A DNA stretch of 5,151 nt, from the NCBI GenBank assembly GCA_014360105.1, contig JACIYD010000140.1, forward strand, positions 1-5,151, in the 5' to 3' direction. The stretch comes from Clostridia bacterium. Lineage in GTDB: Bacteria > Bacillota > DSM-521 > Neomoorellales > SLTJ01. The notes beneath the pieces were generated by a model. The model was not told the origin of the DNA. It searched no databases and saw only the letters and a list, made by a program, of their open reading frames with translations. Of this stretch, positions 1-5,151 are shown in pieces; positions within the stretch are counted from its first letter, which is position 1, and the number at the start of each line of letters is the position of its first letter. The translations under genes were made by a program, and so were the position numbers.

Positions 1-171
1 ATAGTTCTGGTCCTACTGGACCTGCCGATCTTGCATACTGTAGCGTTGCCGTACCTCTTGGATTTCCCGGTTCCGGAACTGTAACTGTGATCACTGGTTT
101 AGGTAGTACAATGGAAGGTGGGGGCAATTTTGCTCCTACCTTCTTCTTGTTGGGGGTTACTTATGCTTCCT
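1..171. other. Left-edge stretch with no secure gene; competing short open frames
   Basis: Two frames are open here and I cannot decide between them. On the plus strand a frame is open from base 3 to a TGA at 180-182; its product is rich in Gly, Thr and Ser with almost no charged residues and would overlap the end of the minus-strand propeller gene by 11 bases. On the minus strand a frame begins at a TTG (127-125), preceded by GGAG five bases upstream, and runs off the window; its product is Pro- and Val-rich. The third positions of these two frames pair with each other, so each can look coding because of the other. A third plus-strand frame enters from the left and stops with TAA at 82-84, just before the hairpin at 114-143, which would suit a convergent gene. 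None resembles a family I know. Confidence 0.25.
114..151 (+). terminator. Hairpin plus T-rich tract, terminator-like on the plus strand
   Basis: Bases 114-126 pair with 131-143 to give a 13-bp stem around a small AT-only loop. In plus-strand RNA the two non-Watson-Crick positions (120 with 137, 123 with 134) are G-U wobbles, so the stem is unbroken; in minus-strand RNA the same positions become A-C mismatches. The tract TTCTTGTT follows at 144-151 only on the plus side. This fits an intrinsic terminator for a plus-strand gene lying left of the window and converging on the minus-strand operon that ends at 172. The weakness is that it also lies inside a plus-strand open frame ending at 182. 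Confidence 0.45.
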
Positions 172-798
172 CTACCACTTGAAATTGTCTAGGTTGTTAC
201 CTATAAAATGCAAATTTTCTCCATCAACGTCTACCACCCAATACCGTCTTTTGTCAAGGTCTCTGGGAATATTAGACCAAGAGACATTGGTAGCAAAAAG
301 TACCTTCTTACCATCGGGGGAAAACTTAATCACGCTAGCCATTTTACCATCAAGCAGTTTGGGCAAGAAAGGTTTGACCTCTCTCTTAACAGGATCGGCT
401 TCAAACCAAGTGACTCTCGGATGCTCTTTGTCCATTAGTGGATAATACAAACGATTATTAGGCCCCCAAAGCATAACACCGTAAGGTGGCAACACACTTG
501 ATGCCCGCCACGTAATACCCGACTTAACGTTTGTTATCCAAATGCCAGTTCGATTTTCCTCGGAAGAGGAGCGCTCATAATTTGCTTTCCAAAGACCGTC
601 CGGGGAAGGAAAGCCAGAAAACATTTTCATGTCATCTTCTTCTACAGATTTTTCAGTGTTGTTAACCGTATATGCATAAGAAGGCAAATCTATATTCGAC
701 ACAGTAGACTTTCCCCTACCTATATATACACCCCCTATAACAACAGTTGCGATCCCAAATATTACAATAACCGAAACAACAATTAATTTCTTCCTCAC
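172..798 (-). CDS. Membrane-anchored PD40/TolB-like beta-propeller protein, short
   Basis: A 208-residue protein with a basic MRKK start, one hydrophobic segment at about residues 5-26 (signal anchor), and an extracytoplasmic part. That part carries WD40-like (PD40) blade signatures: SPDG at about 65-68 leading to a GIWITNV strand at 85-91, a WGPNN/LYYPL strand pair near 111-121, and FSPDGKKVLFATN at about 159-171 followed by RYWVVDVDG. PD40 proteins such as TolB form propellers of about six blades; only about three are visible here. The protein ends at FKW, exactly where the next blade would normally continue with SPDG, so it may be truncated. I prefer the GTG at 798-796 over the upstream TTG at 816-814 because GAGAGG stands eight bases before it. 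It lies 27 bases after the small exported-protein gene and is AT-rich. The role is unknown: a sensory or scaffold function is guesswork. Confidence 0.75.
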   Translation of the reverse strand: MRKKLIVVSVIVIFGIATVVIGGVYIGRGKSTVSNIDLPSYAYTVNNTEKSVEEDDMKMFSGFPSPDGLWKANYERSSSEENRTGIWITNVKSGITWRASSVLPPYGVMLWGPNNRLYYPLMDKEHPRVTWFEADPVKREVKPFLPKLLDGKMASVIKFSPDGKKVLFATNVSWSNIPRDLDKRRYWVVDVDGENLHFIGNNLDNFKW

Positions 799-806
799 TC
801 GCAAAA

Positions 807-812
807 CCTCTC
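807..812 (-). promoter_or_regulatory. Ribosome binding site deciding the GTG start of the propeller gene
   Basis: GAGAGG on the minus strand lies eight bases before the GTG at 798-796. It overlaps the codons that would follow the alternative TTG start at 816, which has no comparable site at proper spacing. The GTG start also places the basic MRKK motif directly before the membrane segment. Confidence 0.6.
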
Positions 813-825
813 TCAAAAATTTTCT

Positions 826-1044
826 CTACCACAATCCATCCGGCAATGTTCTCTCGACCGTGTAATCTGGCCTGTTAGCAAGCAGCCGGTTGACAGCGTT
901 CCCGATCTTGCTGCCTGTGGCGTCTACCTGAACCTTGCTCCCATCGGGTAGCGTTCGTTCTCGGGTTTGACTGCGTGCAAATCCATAGCCTGTAACAGAG
1001 GGAAGGGTGATTATCAGAACAGCAAACAAGATAATTCGTTTCAT
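826..1044 (-). CDS. Small exported protein with repeated ERTLPDG motif
   Basis: A 72-residue protein I do not recognise. Residues 1-23 form a clean signal peptide (MKR, then a hydrophobic core, ending near GYGFA), leaving a mature part of about 49 residues. ERTLPDG occurs at residues 29-35 and again at 64-70, just before the C-terminal Leu-Trp. Six of the seven codons differ between the two copies, always synonymously. The start is the ATG at 1044-1042, eight bases after GAGAAGG; an ATG at 1050-1048 overlaps the GH18 stop as TAATG but leaves only two bases after the site. Translation is probably coupled to the GH18 gene. Like the propeller gene after it, this gene is much more AT-rich than the genes upstream. 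It may be a short surface or periplasm-facing protein; no function can be assigned. Confidence 0.65.
   Translation of the reverse strand: MKRIILFAVLIITLPSVTGYGFARSQTRERTLPDGSKVQVDATGSKIGNAVNRLLANRPDYTVERTLPDGLW
835..960 (-). repeat. Two ERTLPDG motif copies, 35 codons apart
   Basis: The copies occupy 960-940 and 855-835 on the minus strand. The encoded heptapeptides are identical, but codons differ at six of seven positions: GAA/GAG, CGA/AGA, ACG/ACA, CTA/TTG, CCC/CCG and GGG/GGA, with only GAT shared. This is a protein-level repeat, not a recent DNA duplication. Confidence 0.6.
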
Positions 1045-1049
1045 AGGCA

Positions 1050-2318
1050 TTACCTTCTCGGTACCACGGTAGACCGCAGCGCCGCCCACATCTCCCCGCT
1101 CACCAGGCCCAACCGCCAGAGGGCGATGCCGCCCAGGCCGTAGCGCTTGGCGATGCCCACCTTGGTTACGATGCTTTCCGCCGTTTCCGCCGGCGCCGAA
1201 ATGCCGAGGATGAGTTTCTCCGGCGAAACCTCCGCCCTGGCCATCTCGACCGCCTGCGTGACAAGGCTTACCGGCTCCGGCGTAGCGCCGTAGTCGTAGG
1301 CCATGATGATAATGCGGTCGGCGATCTCTCCCAGGGACCGGTAATCGTAACCCTTATAGGCGCTGTTCGGGGCGTGGAGGGTCAGGGTGAGGTTGAGGCC
1401 CAGGGGTCTTAGCTGCTCGGCCAGGAGCCGGACGAATTCGGTAAACCGACCTCGTATGCTTGCCAACTCCTCTCCGCCGCTCTGATAACCCAGCCCCTCG
1501 AAGTCGAGGTTCACCCCCTGGTACTGTCTCGCCTCCGCCAATATGGCGGCGGCTGCCGTTCTTCGGGCGGCTTCATCGGCGAGCAGGGCGGAAAGGGTGC
1601 CATCTCCGTCGGTGACATGGACCACCATTTCGGGTTTGAGATTGTACTCCTTGGCTGCTTCCAGCACTTTTTCCCAACCTTCCGGCCTCTGCCAGCCGGT
1701 TCTGCTTTTGGTCAGGAGGTTACCCTCTCTGTCAAGGCTGTACCAGCCTAGCGCCAGTTCGCCCACCGCGTCGGTGTTCCCGGCCGCGGCTTCCGGATAC
1801 GGCCGGCCGAAGAGGTTGGTCCAACTGCTGGTCTTGCTGTCGCCCAGGGCATAGAACCCGATAACGCTCATCTCCTTGGGTGGGGAGGCAATGGCCACGC
1901 TGCGCGCGGTCTCGTCCCACGCCACCTTGCAGCCGAAGGCTTCGCCGAAAAACCGCAGGGGAAGCATTGTCCTGCCGCTAACAACTTGCGGCGGAACGTC
2001 TAGGGGAATAGGCTCGCCGTTGCGGTAAGCGGTTTTATTGCCGATCTGGAGGCGGATTGAGGTCCTTCCGTCTGTGGCACTCACGGTCCTCGTGCTGCCA
2101 TCCCAGCTAACCTTGACGTTCAGCGCTTCGGCGATGGCCCGGAAGGGAACCAGCGTTCTTCCGTTCCGGATGACCGGCGGCACGTCAAAGGCGACCGGCA
2201 GGCCGTCTACTGTTACGGAAACCGGCTTATCTACTGCTGCCTGGGCAAAAGCCGGCAGCGGGAACCAGCCGGCCAGCATAGCCAGAGAGATTAGGATGAC
2301 TGAAACCGCCCGCTTCAT
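1050..2318 (-). CDS. Secreted stalk-domain GH18 family glycoside hydrolase
   Basis: A 422-residue protein. Residues 1-27 form a signal peptide ending near AFAQA. Two copper amine oxidase N-terminal-like stalk repeats follow, at about 32-83 and 84-145, each with the hallmark GRTLVPFRAIAEAL or GRTMLPLRFFGEAF and a following V-x-W-D. From about 150 to the end is a GH18-type barrel: GFYALGD at 154-160, GVNLDFEG at 268-275 with D272 and the presumed acid E274 of the DxE motif, MAYDYG at 339-344, and GGIALWRLG at 396-404. These match the SleL/YaaH branch of GH18, N-acetylglucosaminidases acting on spore cortex, where LysM repeats normally precede the barrel; here stalk repeats take that place. Substrate and spore role are inferred. 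The ATG at 2318 is chosen over GTG at 2324 because GGGGGAGGG precedes it by five bases. The final Arg-Arg codons (AGA AGG) serve as the ribosome site of the next gene. Confidence 0.92.
   Translation of the reverse strand: MKRAVSVILISLAMLAGWFPLPAFAQAAVDKPVSVTVDGLPVAFDVPPVIRNGRTLVPFRAIAEALNVKVSWDGSTRTVSATDGRTSIRLQIGNKTAYRNGEPIPLDVPPQVVSGRTMLPLRFFGEAFGCKVAWDETARSVAIASPPKEMSVIGFYALGDSKTSSWTNLFGRPYPEAAAGNTDAVGELALGWYSLDREGNLLTKSRTGWQRPEGWEKVLEAAKEYNLKPEMVVHVTDGDGTLSALLADEAARRTAAAAILAEARQYQGVNLDFEGLGYQSGGEELASIRGRFTEFVRLLAEQLRPLGLNLTLTLHAPNSAYKGYDYRSLGEIADRIIIMAYDYGATPEPVSLVTQAVEMARAEVSPEKLILGISAPAETAESIVTKVGIAKRYGLGGIALWRLGLVSGEMWAALRSTVVPRR
1053..1059 (-). promoter_or_regulatory. Ribosome binding site inside the GH18 3' end
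   Basis: GAGAAGG on the minus strand is formed by the last Arg-Arg codons of the GH18 gene directly before its TAA. It is eight bases from the ATG at 1044 and only two from the TAATG-overlapping ATG at 1050, which favours the former and implies translational coupling between the two genes. Confidence 0.6.
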
Positions 2319-2323
2319 CGGCA

Positions 2324-2332
2324 CCCTCCCCC
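2324..2332 (-). promoter_or_regulatory. Ribosome binding site of the GH18 gene
   Basis: GGGGGAGGG on the minus strand ends five bases before the ATG at 2318-2316. The alternative GTG at 2324-2322 overlaps this purine run and therefore has no usable site. The 55 bases between the preceding TAA (2376-2374) and the start show no clear -35/-10 pair or T-tailed hairpin, so read-through from upstream is plausible. Confidence 0.65.
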
Positions 2333-2373
2333 GTCCTGCCGAAGGTGTGTTTGACTATTCTTCGCCACCGGCG

Positions 2374-2526
2374 TTACCAGGTCCTTGCCATTTCCTTTCG
2401 CCGGTCACGTCCGATTCTCTGGGTAAAATCCCCCCTGGTAGGTTTTACTACCTCTAGATCTGTGCTTGTCGCCCATATTGTCTCACCTTCTTTCGGTGCC
2501 TTCATCCATGCCAAGTAGTCCGCCAT
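2374..2526 (-). CDS. Small ORF of 50 codons, possibly the tail of the broken gene upstream
   Basis: From the ATG at 2526-2524 to TAA at 2376-2374 this frame encodes 50 residues: an N-terminal stretch with MADYLAWMKAPKEGETIW, a middle with TDLEVVKP, and a basic tail (RIGRDRRKEMARTW). The composition looks protein-like, with mixed charge and spaced Trp, but I know no family. The ATG lacks a convincing ribosome site. The frame is the same as that of the broken gene ending at the TGA 2556-2554, and the nine codons between the two (GATRHRYLD) are open. It may therefore be the C-terminal part of that gene beyond a premature or read-through TGA, not a separate gene. A competing 23-codon frame (2476-2405) with a good AAGGTGAG site lies inside it. 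The GH18 gene starts 55 bases later. Confidence 0.45.
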   Translation of the reverse strand: MADYLAWMKAPKEGETIWATSTDLEVVKPTRGDFTQRIGRDRRKEMARTW

Positions 2527-2553
2527 GTCCAGATAGCGGTGGCGGGTCGCCCC

Positions 2554-2792
2554 TCAGGCCTCGTTTATCTCCATTAACACGGTGCCGAGCAGCCGCAGCG
2601 CGGCCCTCTCGTTGGGGGGAAGATCCCCGGCCTTCCGGAACGGTGCAGCCAGACCCGCATTGCAGCCTTCATACGGCACGCTGCCTCCGGCTTCCGGCGC
2701 AAGACCAGAACCGCTTCCACCAGTTCGTCTAGCTTCAGGACATGCGGATGGGCTGCCCTCAGAACCGCTAGCGCGGCACCGGACCAGGAGCC
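2554..2792 (-). pseudogene. Broken small gene with a frame change, product unknown
   Basis: One minus-strand frame gives a helix-like segment from about 2780 to 2643, with LAVLRAAHPHVLKLDELVEA and then MKAAMRVWLHR. Its natural-looking continuation, FRKAGDLPPNERAALRLLG and then TVLMEINEA, lies in another frame and ends at the TGA 2556-2554. One added base near 2639-2640 (TT to TTT) or in the six-base run at 2614-2619 would join them into about 80 residues rich in Ala, Leu and Arg. No ATG, GTG or TTG with a fair ribosome site is found near 2790, so the 5' end is also lost or misread; an internal ATG at 2669, eleven bases after GGAGG, is possible. It follows the stop of the 558-residue gene (2795) at once. 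The protein resembles no family I can name. Sequence error and true decay are both open. Confidence 0.5.
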
Positions 2793-2794
2793 GA

Positions 2795-4471
2795 TTATAG
2801 CCTGTCCGACTGCAGTTCGGCCGTAGCCGTGGAACCATTCCAGGTTAACCGCAAATCCAGGGCCAGGGCCAGGTTCCGCAGGGGGACGGCGGTGGTCCCG
2901 CTCCCGGCCGGGAGATACAAGCGCCACATCCGCCCGGCCAGGCTCACGTCCACGTAAGAATCTACCGTACCGGCCGTGGGCGGCAGACCGTAGTTATGTT
3001 GGGACGCTGTTTCCATAAACTCCGGGTCCAGGCGGGACCAGATTACTTTGCCGCCCAGAGCCTCCACCGTGGCCCGCAGGGGCACCATTACCCGGCCGCG
3101 GGTGGGATCCAGGTAAGCCTGAGCGCCCAGGGGGAGAGGCTTACCATTCAGGGTAACGGTGACGCGCTGGCCCCCGGCCGGGGCGGGCTCCGCGTCCGGG
3201 ATGACGGCCTTGACTTCCGGGGGGATTGCCTCGAGACCGCGCAGGAAAACGGCCGTTTCCGGACCGAGCCACTGGGTGCGGTAGCCAAAAAAGTAGGCCA
3301 GACTGACCCACGGGAGCCGCATCCGGCCACCCCTCTCCATCAGATAGCCCCAATCCAGTTGCAGCATGGTACCGTTGAGTTTGGCGTGATCTTCCCCCGC
3401 AGCCACCGTCAGGCCCAGATCCGGCGGGCCCAGCCGGAAACGGCCCGGCTCTACTGCGGCCTGGGGTACGTCCAGCCAAGCGGAAAGAAAGGGCAGGCTG
3501 ACATGGGTGAAGGGGGTGCCGTACCGGGCGTCGCTGATGAGCAGGGGCTGACCGGCCGGGTCGGCTAGTTCCCCGGCCCGGAGCCCCTCCTGGGGGCTCC
3601 AGGTCCAAACCTTTCCCCGGTCATAGACCACGGCCCGGGATTCCGGCTGCTGAGGCGGCAGGATGGTAAACGGCACCGTGGAGTCTGACCCACTTCTCAC
3701 CATCAGCTCCCAGGCCCCGGGACCGAGCTTCCCGGGCGAGCCGTCCGGGCGCCGGCCCAGCTCCGCGGCCAGGGTAAAGGTATAACTAAAGCGCCCGTGG
3801 ACCACGGGCACCGTGGCCAGCAGGATAGCCTCCGGCACAGGGTAGGGGTACGGGGCGGAGGGTATGGTCACCGGCCAGTAAGAGGGCATAAGGAGGATGT
3901 CAGCCTTTTCGCCGAGGGCGTAGTCCGAGCTTACCGTAACCTCTTGGCCCAGGCGGGCGCGCGCCGGCTCTACCCTGACCCCCTCCGCCGGGACAAACAG
4001 GCTGGCTGCCACCTCTTCCAGTTCCCGGCTCGCTTCGGCATCCTCTACCCGGCGGCTGCGCCGCCAGTCACCGGGGTGAACGTGCACCCCGTTCTGCAGG
4101 ACAATGGTGACACTGTCGCCGCCGGACAGGCTGATATGCACCCGGGGCAGGAAGAACAGACCGGCAGAGACGTCATCCAGGGACCCCTCCGGGCCCAGGC
4201 TGGGTAAAGCCCGGTTGTATGCCTCAAGGAGGCCGGCCACCTTAACCCGGTCTTCTGGTAGATCCGGGTACAGGGGCCGGAAGGTGTGATCTGCGCGGTT
4301 AAAGCTTACCTGTTCCACTTCCTCCACGGCCAGAGTGCGGAAGAAATCGGCCGCTGGCGCTGCCCCAGAGTGGCCCGGGACGGCCAGCACTGCCAAAAGC
4401 CCGGCCAGCAACGGCCACGCCGTCCAAGATACTGCCCGCCACCAACCCAATATCATTCTCCAAGCACGCAT
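2795..4471 (-). CDS. Secreted multidomain protein with Ig-like and stalk domains
   Basis: An intact 558-residue protein. Residues 1-40 carry a long signal peptide (basic and Trp-rich start, LLAGLLAVLAV core, likely cleavage near AAPAA). Residues 42-137 form a beta-rich module with an LxxxYNRALP helix and VHISLSGGDSVTIVLQNGVH strands, unassigned but like small lipoprotein domains of Bacillota. Residues 163-272 look Ig-like, closing with GPGAWELMV and VPFTI. Residues 318-410 contain two degenerate stalk-like units (FTHVSLPFLSAWLDV; RMRLPWVSLAYFFGY followed by QW). Residues 436-556 hold a clear copper amine oxidase-like stalk pair, with GRVMVPLRATVEALGGKVIW and TAVPLRNLALALDLRLTW. No catalytic motif is visible, so a surface-binding or structural role is most likely. 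The ATG at 4471 is preferred to GTG at 4483, having GAGG six bases upstream. The gene lies 23 bases after the probable stop of the small gene before it. Confidence 0.85.
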   Translation of the reverse strand: MRAWRMILGWWRAVSWTAWPLLAGLLAVLAVPGHSGAAPAADFFRTLAVEEVEQVSFNRADHTFRPLYPDLPEDRVKVAGLLEAYNRALPSLGPEGSLDDVSAGLFFLPRVHISLSGGDSVTIVLQNGVHVHPGDWRRSRRVEDAEASRELEEVAASLFVPAEGVRVEPARARLGQEVTVSSDYALGEKADILLMPSYWPVTIPSAPYPYPVPEAILLATVPVVHGRFSYTFTLAAELGRRPDGSPGKLGPGAWELMVRSGSDSTVPFTILPPQQPESRAVVYDRGKVWTWSPQEGLRAGELADPAGQPLLISDARYGTPFTHVSLPFLSAWLDVPQAAVEPGRFRLGPPDLGLTVAAGEDHAKLNGTMLQLDWGYLMERGGRMRLPWVSLAYFFGYRTQWLGPETAVFLRGLEAIPPEVKAVIPDAEPAPAGGQRVTVTLNGKPLPLGAQAYLDPTRGRVMVPLRATVEALGGKVIWSRLDPEFMETASQHNYGLPPTAGTVDSYVDVSLAGRMWRLYLPAGSGTTAVPLRNLALALDLRLTWNGSTATAELQSDRL

Positions 4472-4477
4472 TCCGGT

Positions 4478-4487
4478 CCTCACCTCC
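4478..4487 (-). promoter_or_regulatory. Ribosome binding site of the 558-residue stalk protein
   Basis: GGAGGTGAGG on the minus strand offers GAGG at six bases from the ATG 4471-4469. The GTG at 4483-4481 lies within this run and has no room for a site of its own, which decides the start. Confidence 0.6.
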
Positions 4488-4494
4488 AGGTAAT

Positions 4495-4842
4495 CTATTG
4501 CTTCCCTGGCTTGCGCCGCGCACCGGATGGTCGTCGCCCGGTAGGGCCTGGAGGATTTCCCTGGCCACTCGGATGCCTTCCCCCGGGGCGTGGCCCAGGG
4601 CCGTGTACTCCCAGTTGCCGGTGCTCCAGGTCAGCATCATGCCGTCACCATAGGAGCGGGACGTTACGCCGTCGAGGTCCATGCCAACCGCCGGTCGGGC
4701 CAGGAGTTGTTCCTCGGTGGGATAAGGCAGGAAGGGCTGCGCGCCCAGGGCCTGGCCACCCAGCTTCACCGGTACCAAGGCCCGGCCGTTGACCATGAGC
4801 TTGATAGGATTGGCGGCCAAGGCTGGCAAAAACGACCATCAT
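4495..4842 (-). pseudogene. Small exported protein, frame disrupted twice; stalk-like start
   Basis: The natural start is ATG ATG at 4842, overlapping the previous gene's TGA as ATGA. After MMVV the frame must change at the five-T run 4832-4828 to continue LPALAANPIKLMVNGR and then ALVPVKLGGQALGAQPF. A middle segment with MLTWSTGNWEYTALGHAPGE and then VAREILQ recalls the DUF4367-type pattern (W..G..Y.L.G...E....A). Near the three-C run at 4546-4544 one added base would switch to a basic tail ending RRKPGKQ and a TAG at 4497-4495, just before the next ribosome site. Without that change the frame runs on to 4299 through antisense-looking sequence inside the 558-residue gene. The corrected product would be about 115 residues. 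LPALAA reads as a signal peptide end, but the hydrophobic core is very short, so more than one base may be missing. The family assignment is tentative. Confidence 0.5.
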
Positions 4843-5151
4843 TTCCTTGTCCTGAAGAACAACAGGTATAGCGCGCTGGCGGAGGCTACGTTAACTAGCA
4901 ACTGGTGGTAGTCGTCCAAGGGGAGCACGGCCACCCGGCCGGTCTCGCTCAAGGCTACCGCCCCCAGCGGTTTTCCCAGGCCCGCTCCCAAAGCAGCCGG
5001 CCGTCGGCCGCCAGCAGGAGGGTCCGGCCAGGACTCCGTCCACGGGAGGGATTACCGGGTCCAGGCGCACCAGGGCGGGCAGGCCCCGCGACGCGGCCCA
5101 GCGCAGGGCGGCGAGCCTCTGCCCGTAGGCGGGCGCCTGTGGCGAGAGGAT
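4839..5151 (-). pseudogene. 3' part of a propeller-like gene, frame disrupted twice, cut by window edge
   Basis: Entering at 5151 the frame gives RLAALRWAASRGLPALVRLD and then PVIPPVDGVLAG, up to about 5023. One added C there (CCC at 5022-5020) shifts to LLLAADGRLLWERAWENRW, and one added G in the five-G run 4965-4961 shifts to GAVALSETGRVAVLPLDDYH, ending in ASALYLLFFRTRK and TGA 4841-4839. The strand-turn-strand pattern (LLLAADGRLLW, AVALSETGRVAVL) is like PQQ/WD40-type propeller blades, with blade Trp residues. The hydrophobic end ALYLLFF followed by RTRK could be a short membrane segment or the last strand. Unrepaired, the second frame would stop at TAG 4957-4955. The stop overlaps the next ATG (ATGA), so the two genes are probably translationally coupled. 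The 5' part lies outside the window, so the product cannot be named. Confidence 0.5.

Noticed and set aside
2325..2373. Promoter or terminator between the 50-codon ORF and the GH18 gene
   Set aside because: No -35/-10 pair and no hairpin with a T tract. The small CGCC/GGCG stem just after the TAA has only four base pairs and no T run.
2038..2457. Plus-strand open frame of 139 codons
   Set aside because: It lies opposite the GH18 gene and its leader. The product is low in sense (Pro, Ser and Arg rich) with no ribosome site, as expected opposite GC-rich coding DNA.
2405..2476. Minus-strand 23-codon frame with a strong AAGGTGAG site, as a leader peptide
   Set aside because: It overlaps the more protein-like 50-codon frame. 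The purine-rich site is explained by Lys-Glu-Gly codons of that frame, though a leader peptide cannot be excluded.
2996..3568. Plus-strand open frame of 190 codons
   Set aside because: It is antisense to the intact 558-residue gene, whose domains are recognisable; the plus frame shows no domain pattern.
4299..4494. Extension of the small stalk-like gene in its own frame to a stop at 4299
   Set aside because: It would lie wholly over the signal peptide and N-terminal domain of the intact 558-residue gene, and its residues there look like a shadow reading. A frame change gives a stop just before the next ribosome site.
5023..5151. Resemblance of the first right-edge segment (RLAALRWAASRGLPALVRLD and following) to a radical SAM protein stretch
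   Set aside because: The likeness is only to a helix-then-strand pattern ending in a VIP motif. No CxxxCxxC cluster is in view, and the segment runs on into propeller-like strands after one added base.

Overview
The window reads as a piece of a Gram-positive, Clostridia-like (Bacillota) chromosome. The reasons are purine-rich Shine-Dalgarno sites, ATG/GTG starts, and neighbouring secreted proteins built on 'copper amine oxidase N-terminal-like' stalk domains (PF07833 type), which are typical of Moorella, Desulfotomaculum and Pelotomaculum-like genomes. That placement is inference from family habits, not from a marker gene. All convincing genes lie on the minus strand, so the transcript runs from the right end of the window to the left.

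Right part, in transcription order and GC-rich: (1) the 3' end of a beta-propeller-like gene entering from the window edge, readable only by switching frame twice; (2) a small exported-looking gene whose start overlaps the previous stop as ATGA, also readable only with frame changes; (3) an intact secreted protein of 558 residues with an unassigned N-terminal beta domain, an Ig-like domain and C-terminal stalk modules; (4) a broken small gene with one frame change and no good start, followed after an in-frame TGA by a 50-codon ORF; (5) an intact secreted protein of 422 residues with two stalk repeats and a glycoside hydrolase family 18 (GH18) domain of the spore-cortex-lytic type.

Left part, below about 1050: base composition falls sharply to AT-rich. 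Two genes follow tightly: a 72-residue exported protein with a repeated ERTLPDG motif, coupled to the GH18 gene through TAATG, and a 208-residue membrane-anchored protein with WD40/TolB-like (PD40) blades. Beyond it is a hairpin that pairs fully only in plus-strand RNA and is followed by a T-rich tract, a likely terminator for a convergent gene outside the window. The first 171 bases hold no secure gene.

The layout suggests one co-transcribed set of envelope or spore-coat proteins: stalk domains to bind the cell surface, GH18 to act on peptidoglycan or another amino-sugar polymer, and propeller proteins of unknown role. The frame breaks mostly sit at short homopolymers and mostly need one added base, so sequence error is as likely as gene decay. 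I found no CRISPR array, tRNA, rRNA or transposase.
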